A DNA stretch of 64,000 bases from contig NZ_BAABAQ010000001.1 of assembly GCF_039537505.1 (NCBI RefSeq), positions 372,001-436,000 on the forward strand. Direction: 5' to 3'. A program made the translations under genes and the position numbers. This DNA is from Streptosporangium oxazolinicum (GTDB lineage Bacteria > Actinomycetota > Actinomycetes > Streptosporangiales > Streptosporangiaceae). Under the pieces are notes generated by a model. The model did no database searches. It was given only the letters and a program-made list of their open reading frames with translations, and had not been told where the DNA came from. This document shows positions 34,155 through 42,011 of the stretch, piece by piece; position 1 is the first letter of the stretch; every line of letters begins with the position of its first letter.

Positions 34155-34227
34155 AGCCCCTTTACGGAATCGAACCGTAGACCTTCTCCTTACCATGGAG
34201 ACGCTCTGCCGACTGAGCTAAAGGGGC
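34155..34227 (-). tRNA. tRNA-Thr (GGT)
   Basis: A 73-nt cloverleaf on the minus strand: acceptor GCCCCTT / AAGGGGC, D arm AGCTCAGTCGGCAGAGC, anticodon loop ATGGTAA with GGT, T arm TACGGTTCGATTCCGTA. Discriminator T, no encoded CCA. Confidence 0.95.
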
Positions 34228-34629
34228 CTGTCCGTGTCGCTCTCGCTTGCGGACAGGTGTAACCATACACGGCTCCGCAGCAGGATGCGAAATCAATCGA
34301 GGTCCACCCGGACCACCACACGTTCCCCCTCGAAGCGCCCACGTCGCCCCCCACGACCAACCCCGTCCGAGCCCCGTCCGAGCTCCGGGACGCCCCGGGA
34401 GCACCGGGAAACACGGCCCCGCCAGAAGGTGCGACGAGCGCCTGATCCGGGCCGGCGGACAGGCGCGCATCGCCTTCGTTCTCGCGGGTCCGGAGGGGGC
34501 TTCCCGTGAAGGTCCCCGGGAGAATCCCACGGCCTCCACGGGTGACCTGACGATCACCCGGCCGCGATCCTCCGGGACCGCGGTGAATTCCACACCAATC
34601 CTCGGCCGCGAAGCCTCCGAATACGTCAC
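34228..34629. other. Gene-free spacer upstream of the Moco oxidoreductase
   Basis: About 400 bp with the tRNA-Thr promoter on one side. Frames here are open because of GC bias, but none has a recognisable product. No terminator or repeat stands out. Confidence 0.4.
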
Positions 34630-36255
34630 GTGGCGAATCTGGGACATGTGGCGAGAACGGCCGGGGCGGGGCTCCTGCCGGCACTCGCCGCGCTCGGCGG
34701 TGGAGAGCTGGCGGCGGGGCTGCTCCGGCCGTCGTCCTCCCCGCTCGTCGCCGTGGGCGGCACGGTCATCGACCTGACGCCGACCCCGGTGAAGGAATTC
34801 GCCGTAAGCACCTTCGGGACCTACGACAAGATCATCTTGATCGGCACGATCGTCGCCGTTCTGCTCACCGCCGCCGTCCTGCTCGGCGTTCTCGCGCGGG
34901 CCGGGCGACGGCTCCGGGCCGCGGCAGGGGTGGCCGGGCTCGGTGCCCTCGGCGCCCTCGCGGCCGGAACGCGGCCGGCGGCGGTACCCCTGGACGTGGT
35001 GCCGTCCCTGGTGGCGGCGGGCGTGGGAGCCCTCACCCTGCTCCTCCTCACCCGCGCCTCCACCGGGACGGCATCACCCGCGAAGCACAGCGGAGCCTTC
35101 CCCCTCGGCGGAACGACACCCCCCACGAAAGACAGCGAGACCTCTTTCAGCGACGAGACGGCGTCACCCGCGCAGGACGGCGAAGCCTCCCCCACCGGCG
35201 GAACGGCGCCGTCCGCGTCGGACCGCAGGGCCTTCCTCGTCACGGGGGCGGGCGCCGGGGCGGCCTTCGCGGCCGGGCGCCTGCTCTCCTCCCGCGTCCC
35301 CGCCACCACCGAGCTCACCCTGCCCGCGCCCGCCTCCCCGGCACGGCCGCTCCCGGCGGGAACCGATCTCCGCGTCCCCGGCCTGAGCCCGTTCGTGACC
35401 CCCGCCGCCGACTTCTACCGGGTCGACACGGCGCTGGTCGTGCCCCGCCCCGACCTGGCGACCTGGACGCTCCGGGTCCACGGCACCCGGACGATCGAGT
35501 TGACCATGGCCGACGTGCTCAGGCGAGGGCTGATCGAGCGTGACATCACCCTGACCTGCGTCTCCAACGAGATCGGCGGGCCGTACGCGGGAAACGCCCG
35601 CTGGCTGGGCGTGCCGCTGCCCGTCCTCCTGCGGGAGGCGGGCATTCCGGCCGGCGCCGACCAGCTGCTGAGCACCTCGGCCGACGGCTGGACCTGCGGC
35701 ACCCCCGTGGAGGTCGTCATGGACGGCCGGGACGCGATGCTGGCCGTCGGCATGAACGGCCGGTCGCTCCCCGCCGAACGCGGCTTCCCCGCCCGGCTCA
35801 TCGTCCCCGGCCTGTACGGCTACGTGTCCGCCACCAAATGGGTCGTGGATCTGCGGCTGACCCGCTACGCCGACGAGCGCGCCTACTGGACCGAGCGTGG
35901 CTGGGCCGTCGACGCGCCGATCAAGACCATGTCCAGGATCGACGTCCCGGCTCCCCTCAAGCGCCTGCGGGCCGGGCCCGTACGGGTCGCCGGGGTCGCC
36001 TGGGCACAGCACCGGGGTGTCGCGGCCGTCGAGGTCCGCGTGGACGGCGGCCCCTGGCAGGAGGCCACCTTGGCCGCCACCCCCGGCCCCGACACCTGGA
36101 GGCAGTGGACCTGGACCTGGCACGCCACCTCCGGCACCCACACCTTGGAGACCCGCGCCACCGACACGACCGGACGCGTCCAGCCGTCGTCCCGGGTGAC
36201 GCCGTTCCCCGACGGCGCGACGGGCTGGCACTCGGTCGTGGTCACCGTCGCATGA
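34630..36255 (+). CDS. Membrane-anchored sulfite-oxidase-family molybdopterin oxidoreductase
   Basis: A 541-residue protein. Two or three N-terminal hydrophobic spans (about 5-30, 72-92 and 98-145) are followed by a low-complexity stretch of about 55 residues, then a second hydrophobic segment and the Moco domain. The Mo-ligating cysteine lies in ITLTCVSNEIGGPYAGN, with RWLGVPL and GFPARLIVPGLYGY conserved; a C-terminal Mo-co dimerisation beta domain ends the protein. There is no heme domain, so electrons must go to a partner, perhaps a membrane cytochrome. GTG at 34630. A fasciclin lipoprotein follows 44 bp downstream, a pairing I recall elsewhere in actinobacteria. Confidence 0.88.
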   Translation: MANLGHVARTAGAGLLPALAALGGGELAAGLLRPSSSPLVAVGGTVIDLTPTPVKEFAVSTFGTYDKIILIGTIVAVLLTAAVLLGVLARAGRRLRAAAGVAGLGALGALAAGTRPAAVPLDVVPSLVAAGVGALTLLLLTRASTGTASPAKHSGAFPLGGTTPPTKDSETSFSDETASPAQDGEASPTGGTAPSASDRRAFLVTGAGAGAAFAAGRLLSSRVPATTELTLPAPASPARPLPAGTDLRVPGLSPFVTPAADFYRVDTALVVPRPDLATWTLRVHGTRTIELTMADVLRRGLIERDITLTCVSNEIGGPYAGNARWLGVPLPVLLREAGIPAGADQLLSTSADGWTCGTPVEVVMDGRDAMLAVGMNGRSLPAERGFPARLIVPGLYGYVSATKWVVDLRLTRYADERAYWTERGWAVDAPIKTMSRIDVPAPLKRLRAGPVRVAGVAWAQHRGVAAVEVRVDGGPWQEATLAATPGPDTWRQWTWTWHATSGTHTLETRATDTTGRVQPSSRVTPFPDGATGWHSVVVTVA

Positions 36256-36299
36256 CCGACCTCACACACCGATGAGAACCGAATAGAAGGAGTACCACC

Positions 36300-36941
36300 A
36301 TGAGAAGCACGGCATTCGCCGCCACCACCCTGGCCATCCTGGCCCTCACCGCGGCCTGCGGGAGCGGCGACACCACGGCGACCGGTGGCACGGCGGCCCC
36401 GGCGACGTCCTCTCCCATGGAGAGCGCGACGCAGAGCCCGATGGAGACCCCGACCGAGGACGCCATGGCCGGCGCCCCGTTCGGCGCCGCCTGCTCCGCC
36501 GTACCGGCGTCGGGTGAGGGGAGCTTCACCGGCATGGCCGACGACCCGGTCGCCACCGCCGCGTCCAACAACCCGGTACTGTCCACGCTGGTCACGGCGG
36601 TCAAGGAGGCCGGCCTGGTCGACACGCTCAACTCCGCCAAGGACATCACGGTGTTCGCGCCCACCAACGACGCGTTCGCCAAGATCCCGAAGGCGACCCT
36701 CGACAAGGTCCTCGCCGACAAGGCGACGCTGACCAAGATCCTGACCTACCACGTCGTCTCCGGCAGGAAGACCCCGGCGGACCTGGGCGACGCCTCCCTG
36801 GAGACGCTGCAGGGCGGCACGCTGGCCGTCAAGGGTTCGGGGGAGGACTACACCGTCAACGATTCCAAGATCGTCTGCGGAAACGTTCCCACCGGCAACG
36901 CCACCGTCTACATCGTCGACACCGTGCTCATGCCGAAGTAG
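36300..36941 (+). CDS. Fasciclin-domain lipoprotein
   Basis: A 213-residue secreted lipoprotein with lipobox LTAAC (cysteine at residue 20), a Ser/Thr/Met-rich linker (about 22-55) and one FAS1 domain: NNPVLSTLVTAVKEAGLVDT, ITVFAPTNDAFAKIP (H1-like box) and the C-terminal DTVLMP (H2-like). FAS1 domains mediate adhesion or protein docking. ATG at 36300 has AGAAGGAG upstream. It is probably co-transcribed with the Moco oxidoreductase and may dock it at the cell surface. Confidence 0.93.
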   Translation: MRSTAFAATTLAILALTAACGSGDTTATGGTAAPATSSPMESATQSPMETPTEDAMAGAPFGAACSAVPASGEGSFTGMADDPVATAASNNPVLSTLVTAVKEAGLVDTLNSAKDITVFAPTNDAFAKIPKATLDKVLADKATLTKILTYHVVSGRKTPADLGDASLETLQGGTLAVKGSGEDYTVNDSKIVCGNVPTGNATVYIVDTVLMPK

Positions 36942-37314
36942 GCGTCCCGTTCGTGCCGGTTCCGGCACGGGGCCCGCGCCTCGGGGACACAGGGAGACGC
37001 GGGCCCCGTCTCGGGACGAATCCCGGCACCGGCCGCGCGGAGGGACGCCTGCGGCGGCGTCCCTCCGCCGGGTCTCCCACCCGGCCGGCCGACATGCTTG
37101 ACGAGCACATCTCGTCAGGAAGGAAGTACGTGTTCGTCGCCGGTGCCCTGGGTGGCGGTTGTCCGCGCCACAGGTCATCGATGAAACGATCGGCGGAGAC
37201 CGTGTGCCCACCCGCCGCGACGAGCCTGGCCACCACGGCTCGCCGCCGGGAGGTGCCCGGGTCCGCCGTACGGCCGTTGATCTCCGCCTGGAGCGGACCG
37301 AGAACGCGCGACAT
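36928..37314 (-). pseudogene. N-terminal fragment of an AfsR/SARP-type regulator
   Basis: Starting at ATG 37314 the minus strand reads MSRVLGPLQAEINGR, then RRAVVARLVAAGG and VSADRFIDDLWRG, which is the OmpR-like winged helix that opens SARP/AfsR regulators. Homology stops around 37144; no BTAD domain follows and the frame ends in unrelated Arg/Pro-rich sequence. It is most likely a decayed remnant. Confidence 0.6.
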
Positions 37315-37407
37315 ACCAAAGCGGGGTATGCGCCCTCCGGCCCTTGTGGGGAACACCGAGCCCGTATGGGGGAACGCCGAGCCTTTTGACGAACACCGAG
37401 GAGCACG

Positions 37408-37719
37408 ATGCTGCAGGACCGCCGCAGGGACACGATCCGGGCGCTCGACGAGAGCGACCGGCCGCACCTGTACTGGCACGGGGTGGACGGCGACGGCCAC
37501 GTGTGGCTGTTCGAGACCGTCATCGACAGCGGCGGGGAGTACTGGCCGGTGAGACACGCCGAACTGGGGTCGGACGGCATCGCCCGCACGTACTCATGGC
37601 GCCACATCGAGGACGAGCACGGCTTCCTGGCCGAGGGCCCGATCTATCCCGGTGACTTCGGCCTGAACGCCCTGACCCCCGAGGAGTTCGGCACCCTGTG
37701 GACCGCGCTCGGCGGCTGA
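37408..37719 (+). CDS. Hypothetical protein (103 aa)
   Basis: A small acidic soluble protein beginning MLQDRRRDTIRALDESDRPH and rich in Trp, Tyr and His, with no domain I recognise. ATG at 37408 has GAGGAG 4 nt upstream, and codon use is typical, so the gene is real. It stands alone between a regulator remnant and another small gene. Confidence 0.72.
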   Translation: MLQDRRRDTIRALDESDRPHLYWHGVDGDGHVWLFETVIDSGGEYWPVRHAELGSDGIARTYSWRHIEDEHGFLAEGPIYPGDFGLNALTPEEFGTLWTALGG

Positions 37720-38025
37720 GGGCGCTCCCGCCTCGCTTCCCGGGGAGACTTCGGGCGAAGTCCGGGCCGGGCGGGCGGGGCCGTGGTTTCGCGCCCGCGA
37801 CCTGGACGGGGCCTTGAACGGGGACTTGGAGGGGGCGCGGATGCGGGCGTTCGTCAACCGCACATGAGTCCGGCGGATGACGAATGGTATTCGCCAGCCC
37901 TTCACCTCGATTTTCGAATGTTTTCGACCACTGGTCAGCCGTCGTTCCGACCGCGTCATAACATCGCCATATTGGGATGACAAAGTGGGTTATTTCGCAT
38001 ATATGCATAGGAGTAAGTTGCTCGC
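37720..38025. promoter_or_regulatory. Spacer ending in an AT-rich promoter region
   Basis: The first half is GC-rich with no gene. From about 37895 to 38020 the DNA turns AT-rich and includes the 10-bp palindrome GCATATATGC at 37997-38006, just before the ribosome site AGGAG of the next gene. Confidence 0.45.
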
Positions 38026-38274
38026 ATGAGCGGAACGCCCGGCCTGAGGATGGCAGCCTCGGACATGACCGCGCTGAGCCTGTGGACCGCCGACGCGGTG
38101 GTGCTGTTCGACTGGCTCCTGAGCGTGGATCTCGACCAGCTTCCCGTCCAGCACCTGGCACAGAAACAGGCCCTGATGGATCTCCTCCAGCAACTTGACC
38201 GGAGCATTCCCGGCTACACCGCCGAGGACATCGAGCAGGCGCACCTGCTGCTGACCCGCGAGATGGGCCTGTAG
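38026..38274 (+). CDS. Small conserved-type hypothetical protein (82 aa)
   Basis: Reads MSGTPGLRMAASDMTALSLW, then ADAVVLFDWLLSVDLDQLPV and a helical C terminus ending REMGL. I recall similar short proteins (LTALSLWTADALVLFDW-type) in Streptomyces, all without function. ATG at 38026; the ribosome site AGGAG is 13 nt away, so ATG at 38068 inside MTALSLW is an alternative. Predicted all-helical and cytoplasmic. Confidence 0.7.
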   Translation: MSGTPGLRMAASDMTALSLWTADAVVLFDWLLSVDLDQLPVQHLAQKQALMDLLQQLDRSIPGYTAEDIEQAHLLLTREMGL

Positions 38275-38543
38275 CCACACCCGCCATGCCCTTCCCTGCC
38301 GCCCCTTTCCCGGCAGCCCCTCCCCGGTCGCCCCCACCAGACCGGCCGTCCTCACCAGACCGGCTGTCCCATGAGACCCCCGGGCACATGATCGACGCCA
38401 TGGCCATCCCGGCTCCTCACGTCCCGGCTCCGTGGCCGAAAATTTTTCGCCGGATGTCCGGAAGAATGTCGAGAACGCTGTCGCCTGCTTCTACCTGTGA
38501 GTGAGAGCGTCGGCGAAGACGCTCGCACACGAGGAGCGAAGAC

Positions 38544-38951
38544 ATGAAGTACATGATGTTGATGCAGTTCAGCGGGCAGATGCAGGACGCGTTGCCGCCG
38601 ATCGACACCTGGCCCGTCGATGACGTCCAGGCCCACATCCAGTTCATGCGCGACACGAACGAGAAGCTCGTCGAGGCCGGAGAGCTCGTGGACGCGCAGG
38701 GGCTGGCGGCTCCGGACCAGGCCAGGATCGTACGAGCCGGCGAGGGCGGTGCCGCCGTCGTCACGGACGGCCCTTTCCCCGAGACGAAGGAGTTCCTGGT
38801 CGGCTACTGGATCATCGACTGCGACAGCACCGAGCGGGCGGTCGATCTCGCCGCGTACGTCTCGGCGGCTCCCGGCCCCGGCGGCAAGCCGCTGAACATG
38901 CCGATCGAGCTGCGCCAGGTGATGTCGGTCGCTTCGTCCGAGGAGCTGTGA
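38544..38951 (+). CDS. YCII/DGPF-domain protein paired with an ECF sigma factor
   Basis: A 135-residue ferredoxin-like protein starting MKYMMLMQFSG and carrying the diagnostic DGPFPETKEFLVGYWIIDC. YCII-type (DGPF) proteins are the constant genomic partners of ECF42 sigma factors; their function is unsettled and they are not classical anti-sigma factors. ATG at 38544 follows GAGGAGCGAAGAC. The stop codon abuts the sigma gene. Confidence 0.92.
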   Translation: MKYMMLMQFSGQMQDALPPIDTWPVDDVQAHIQFMRDTNEKLVEAGELVDAQGLAAPDQARIVRAGEGGAAVVTDGPFPETKEFLVGYWIIDCDSTERAVDLAAYVSAAPGPGGKPLNMPIELRQVMSVASSEEL

Positions 38952-38954
38952 CCG

Positions 38955-40235
38955 CTGGATAGCCCGGCCGTCAACGACCTGCTGCGCCAGCTGGTGCCGC
39001 AGGTCGTCGGCGTGCTCACCCGGCGCTTCGGAGACTTCGCCGCCGCCGAGGACGCGGTCCAGGAGGCACTGATCGACGCCGCGGCCCAGTGGCCGGCGGA
39101 GGGCGTCCCGGCCAATCCGCGCGGATGGCTCATCCAGGTCGCGTACCGCCGGATGATCGAGCAGCTCCGCAGCGAGCAGGCGCGGCGCAGCCGGGAGGAG
39201 CTGGTGGCCACCCAGGCGCCCTCCGACCGGCGGACGGCCCCGGCGGCGGACGACACGTACGAGACGGACCGGGACGACACGCTCACCACGCTGTTCCTGT
39301 GCTGCCACCCCGCGCTGACCCCGGCGTCGGCGATCGCCCTCACCCTGCGGTCCGTGGGCGGCCTGACGACGGCCGAGATCGCCAGGGCCTTCCTGGTGCC
39401 CGAGCCGACCATGGCGCAGCGGATCAGCCGGGCCAAGCAGCGCATCAAGGCGTCCGGGGTCCCGTTCCGCATGCCCGCTCCCCCGGAACGGGCGCGACGG
39501 CTCGGCTCGGTGCTGCACGTGCTCTACCTCGTCTTCAACGAGGGCTACGCCAGCAGTGCCGGCCCCGACCTGCAGCGCGTGGAGCTGTCCCGGGAGGCGA
39601 TCCGGCTGGCCAGGATGGCCCACGGCCTGCTCCCCGACGACTGCGAGGTGGCCGGGCTCCTCGCGCTGATGCTGCTCACCGACGCCCGGCGCCCCGCCCG
39701 TACCGACCCGGGCGGCACCCCGATCCCTCTGGCGGAGCAGGACAGGAGCCTGTGGGACGGCGAGGCCGTCACCGAGGGCATCGCGCTCATCACCGCCACC
39801 CTGTCCAAGGGCGCGGTCGGCCCCTACCAGCTCCAGGCGGCGATAGCCGCGGTCCACGACGAGGCGGCGACGGCCGAGGAGACCGACTGGCCGCAGATCC
39901 TGGCGCTGTACGGCCTGCTGGAACGCATGTCCGACAACCCCATGGTCTCGCTCAACCGTGCCGTCGCCGCCGCCATGGCACACGGTCCCGCGACCGGCCT
40001 CGACATGCTCAAGGCGCTCGATGCCGACGGCCGCCTGACGGGACACCATCGCTTCCACACGGCACGGGCCCACCTCCTGGAGATGGCCGGTGACCGGCGG
40101 GCGGCCGTCGAGGACTACCGCGCGGCGGCGAGCCGCACGACGAGCGCTCCGGAGCGCGACTACCTCACCACCCGCGCCGCCCGGCTCACCGCACCGGAAC
40201 GGCCGGAACGAACCACACCGGAACAGCCCGCGTAA
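38955..40235 (+). CDS. ECF42-type RNA polymerase sigma factor with TPR-like C terminus
   Basis: About 426 residues. Sigma region 2 is FGDFAAAEDAVQEALIDAAA, region 4 is SVGGLTTAEIARAFLVPEP, and the remaining 220 residues form the helical SnoaL/TPR-like extension (DUF6596 type) of ECF41/42-like factors, which controls activity without a separate anti-sigma. The start is problematic: conserved residues NDLLRQLVPQVVGVL lie before the first GTG (38994), but the only upstream in-frame candidate is CTG at 38955, since the frame is closed by TGA at 38949. I chose 38955; a one-base frameshift relative to GTG 38948 is the other explanation. It is coupled to the YCII gene. Confidence 0.88.
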   Translation: MDSPAVNDLLRQLVPQVVGVLTRRFGDFAAAEDAVQEALIDAAAQWPAEGVPANPRGWLIQVAYRRMIEQLRSEQARRSREELVATQAPSDRRTAPAADDTYETDRDDTLTTLFLCCHPALTPASAIALTLRSVGGLTTAEIARAFLVPEPTMAQRISRAKQRIKASGVPFRMPAPPERARRLGSVLHVLYLVFNEGYASSAGPDLQRVELSREAIRLARMAHGLLPDDCEVAGLLALMLLTDARRPARTDPGGTPIPLAEQDRSLWDGEAVTEGIALITATLSKGAVGPYQLQAAIAAVHDEAATAEETDWPQILALYGLLERMSDNPMVSLNRAVAAAMAHGPATGLDMLKALDADGRLTGHHRFHTARAHLLEMAGDRRAAVEDYRAAASRTTSAPERDYLTTRAARLTAPERPERTTPEQPA

Positions 40236-40726
40236 GCCGTACCGAAACAGATAGATCGTCCGGAGCTGCCGGAGCGAGTCGTGCGACCGCCGCCGGCTGG
40301 GATCGCCTGGCAGCGGCGGAAAGACGCCTCAAGGGCACGGCATGGCGGCCGTCCGCGACGACCACAAAACGGCACGAATCCCGGCCGGAACCCGACGCCC
40401 CCCGCAGATGAAGATCATTTCGCTGGACCTCCTCAAGATAGTTGGAGTTCCAGCTCGCCCGAACCCTCAACTTTCACCGTCGCCCCAAAAGCGACACACG
40501 AGCATCTATCGGACATTTCACCTGGATCTTCACGAACACAGGAGCGAACTCCGGTGGGATCCCAATGATCTTGACCCCACCTCATCATCCCCGGTCACAC
40601 CATGTGAAAACCCCGTCAATCCTGTAACGATTGTACCGTTCCAAGATATCTAGAGAGGGTGTGCCAGTAATGTCCCGAGCTATCGGATAAGGTGCCTTTC
40701 CCCCGTGGCCTTATGGGCATCTTGGG
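40236..40726. promoter_or_regulatory. Operon promoter region with start-codon hairpin
   Basis: About 490 bp, progressively AT-richer toward 40560-40690, with no gene. At its end CTTGGG (40721-40726) and CCCAAG (40735-40740) flank the ATG of the synthase gene, so a 6-bp stem would put the start codon in its loop. No terminator for the sigma gene is obvious. Confidence 0.45.
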
Positions 40727-42010
40727 ATGACTCGCCCAAGAAGATCAGTGGAGTCCGTTTTGGGTTGGTTTGATGCTGTCTATGAATGGCTCGTTCGCTC
40801 CAGCGCCAACGGAACCTGGCGAGACCTGATCCCCCTGGGACTGGCCGGTCTGCTCGTCTGGGGGCTGTGGGTCTATCGGGTGGTGCTGTCCCGGCTGGCC
40901 AAACCCGTCGTGAACGGCTACCGGACCACGGTTTCCGTGGTCGTCCCCTCCTACCGGGAGGACGCCGAGATCCTGGTGCGCTGCCTGGCCAGCTGGCTGG
41001 CCCAGGATCCGCAGGAAGTGATCATAGTTGTGGACGTCGCGGACACCGAGTGCCACGCCAAGCTCCGGGAGGTGACAGACCCCCGGCTGCGTGTCCTGGT
41101 GTTCGAGCACTCGGGCAAGCGCTCCGCGCTCGGGGTGGGCATCCGGGCGGCCCGGGGCGAGGTCGTGGTCTTCGCCGACTCCGACACCTGGTGGCAGCCC
41201 GGCCTGCTGGCCGCCGTGCAGATGCCCTTCGAGGACCCGGCGGTCGGCGGGGTCGGCACCCAGCAGAACGTGTTCCAGCGGACCAGCAGCGTCTGGCGGC
41301 GCATCGCGGACTGGCTGGTCAACCTGCGCTACTACGACTACGTGCCGGCGATGGGCAGCAGGGGCGGGGTGGCCTGCCTGTCCGGCCGGACCGCCGCCTA
41401 CCGGCGCGAGGCCATCCTCCCGGTCCTCACCCACCTGGAGAACGAGTTCTTCCTCGGCCGCCGGTGCATCGCCGGCGACGACGGCCGGCTCACCTGGCTG
41501 GTCCTCGCCTCCGGGTACAAGACCGTGCACCAGTCCTCGGCCCGTGCCATCTCGATGTTCCCCGACTCCTTCCGCGCCTTCGTCAAGCAGCGCGTCCGGT
41601 GGAGCCGGAACTCCTACCGCTGCTACCTGACCGCGCTGTGGAAGGGATGGCTGTGGAAGACCCCGCTGGTCACCAAGGTGACCGTGCTGCAGATCCTGCT
41701 CACCCCGGTGACCATGGGCGTCACGCTCGCCTACCTGTTCTTCAGCAGGCTTGAGCTCACCCCGCTGGGCATCGGGCTCGCCGTCGGCTGGCTGCTCCTC
41801 GGCCGGGGCGTACGCGGCTGGTCGCACCTGCGCCGCCACCCCGGGGAGATCCTGCTGCTACCGCTGCTCTGCCTGGTGGTCATCATGATCGCGCTGCCGA
41901 TCAAGCTGTACGCGTTCCTGACGATGAACAAGCAGGGCTGGCTCACCCGTACCTCCGACCAGGTGGGCGGGGCGGGTCAGAGCGCCGCCACCCTCAAGGG
42001 AATGGCCTGA
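40727..42010 (+). CDS. Processive GT2 polysaccharide synthase (Alg8/hyaluronan-synthase-like)
   Basis: A 427-residue membrane glycosyltransferase that should polymerise and extrude a glycan. One N-terminal span (about 28-50) is followed by the GT2 domain: VVVPSYREDAE, the DxD motif FADSDTWW (D151/D153), AGDDGRLTW (D251/D252, catalytic base region) and QRVRW (Q288-W292), the acceptor/product motif of processive enzymes. Three or four C-terminal spans follow. It leads an operon of three beta-helix proteins and a nucleotide-sugar dehydrogenase, so the polymer probably contains uronic acid. Next gene starts 1 bp after its stop. ATG at 40727. Confidence 0.9.
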   Translation: MTRPRRSVESVLGWFDAVYEWLVRSSANGTWRDLIPLGLAGLLVWGLWVYRVVLSRLAKPVVNGYRTTVSVVVPSYREDAEILVRCLASWLAQDPQEVIIVVDVADTECHAKLREVTDPRLRVLVFEHSGKRSALGVGIRAARGEVVVFADSDTWWQPGLLAAVQMPFEDPAVGGVGTQQNVFQRTSSVWRRIADWLVNLRYYDYVPAMGSRGGVACLSGRTAAYRREAILPVLTHLENEFFLGRRCIAGDDGRLTWLVLASGYKTVHQSSARAISMFPDSFRAFVKQRVRWSRNSYRCYLTALWKGWLWKTPLVTKVTVLQILLTPVTMGVTLAYLFFSRLELTPLGIGLAVGWLLLGRGVRGWSHLRRHPGEILLLPLLCLVVIMIALPIKLYAFLTMNKQGWLTRTSDQVGGAGQSAATLKGMA

Positions 42011-42011
42011 G

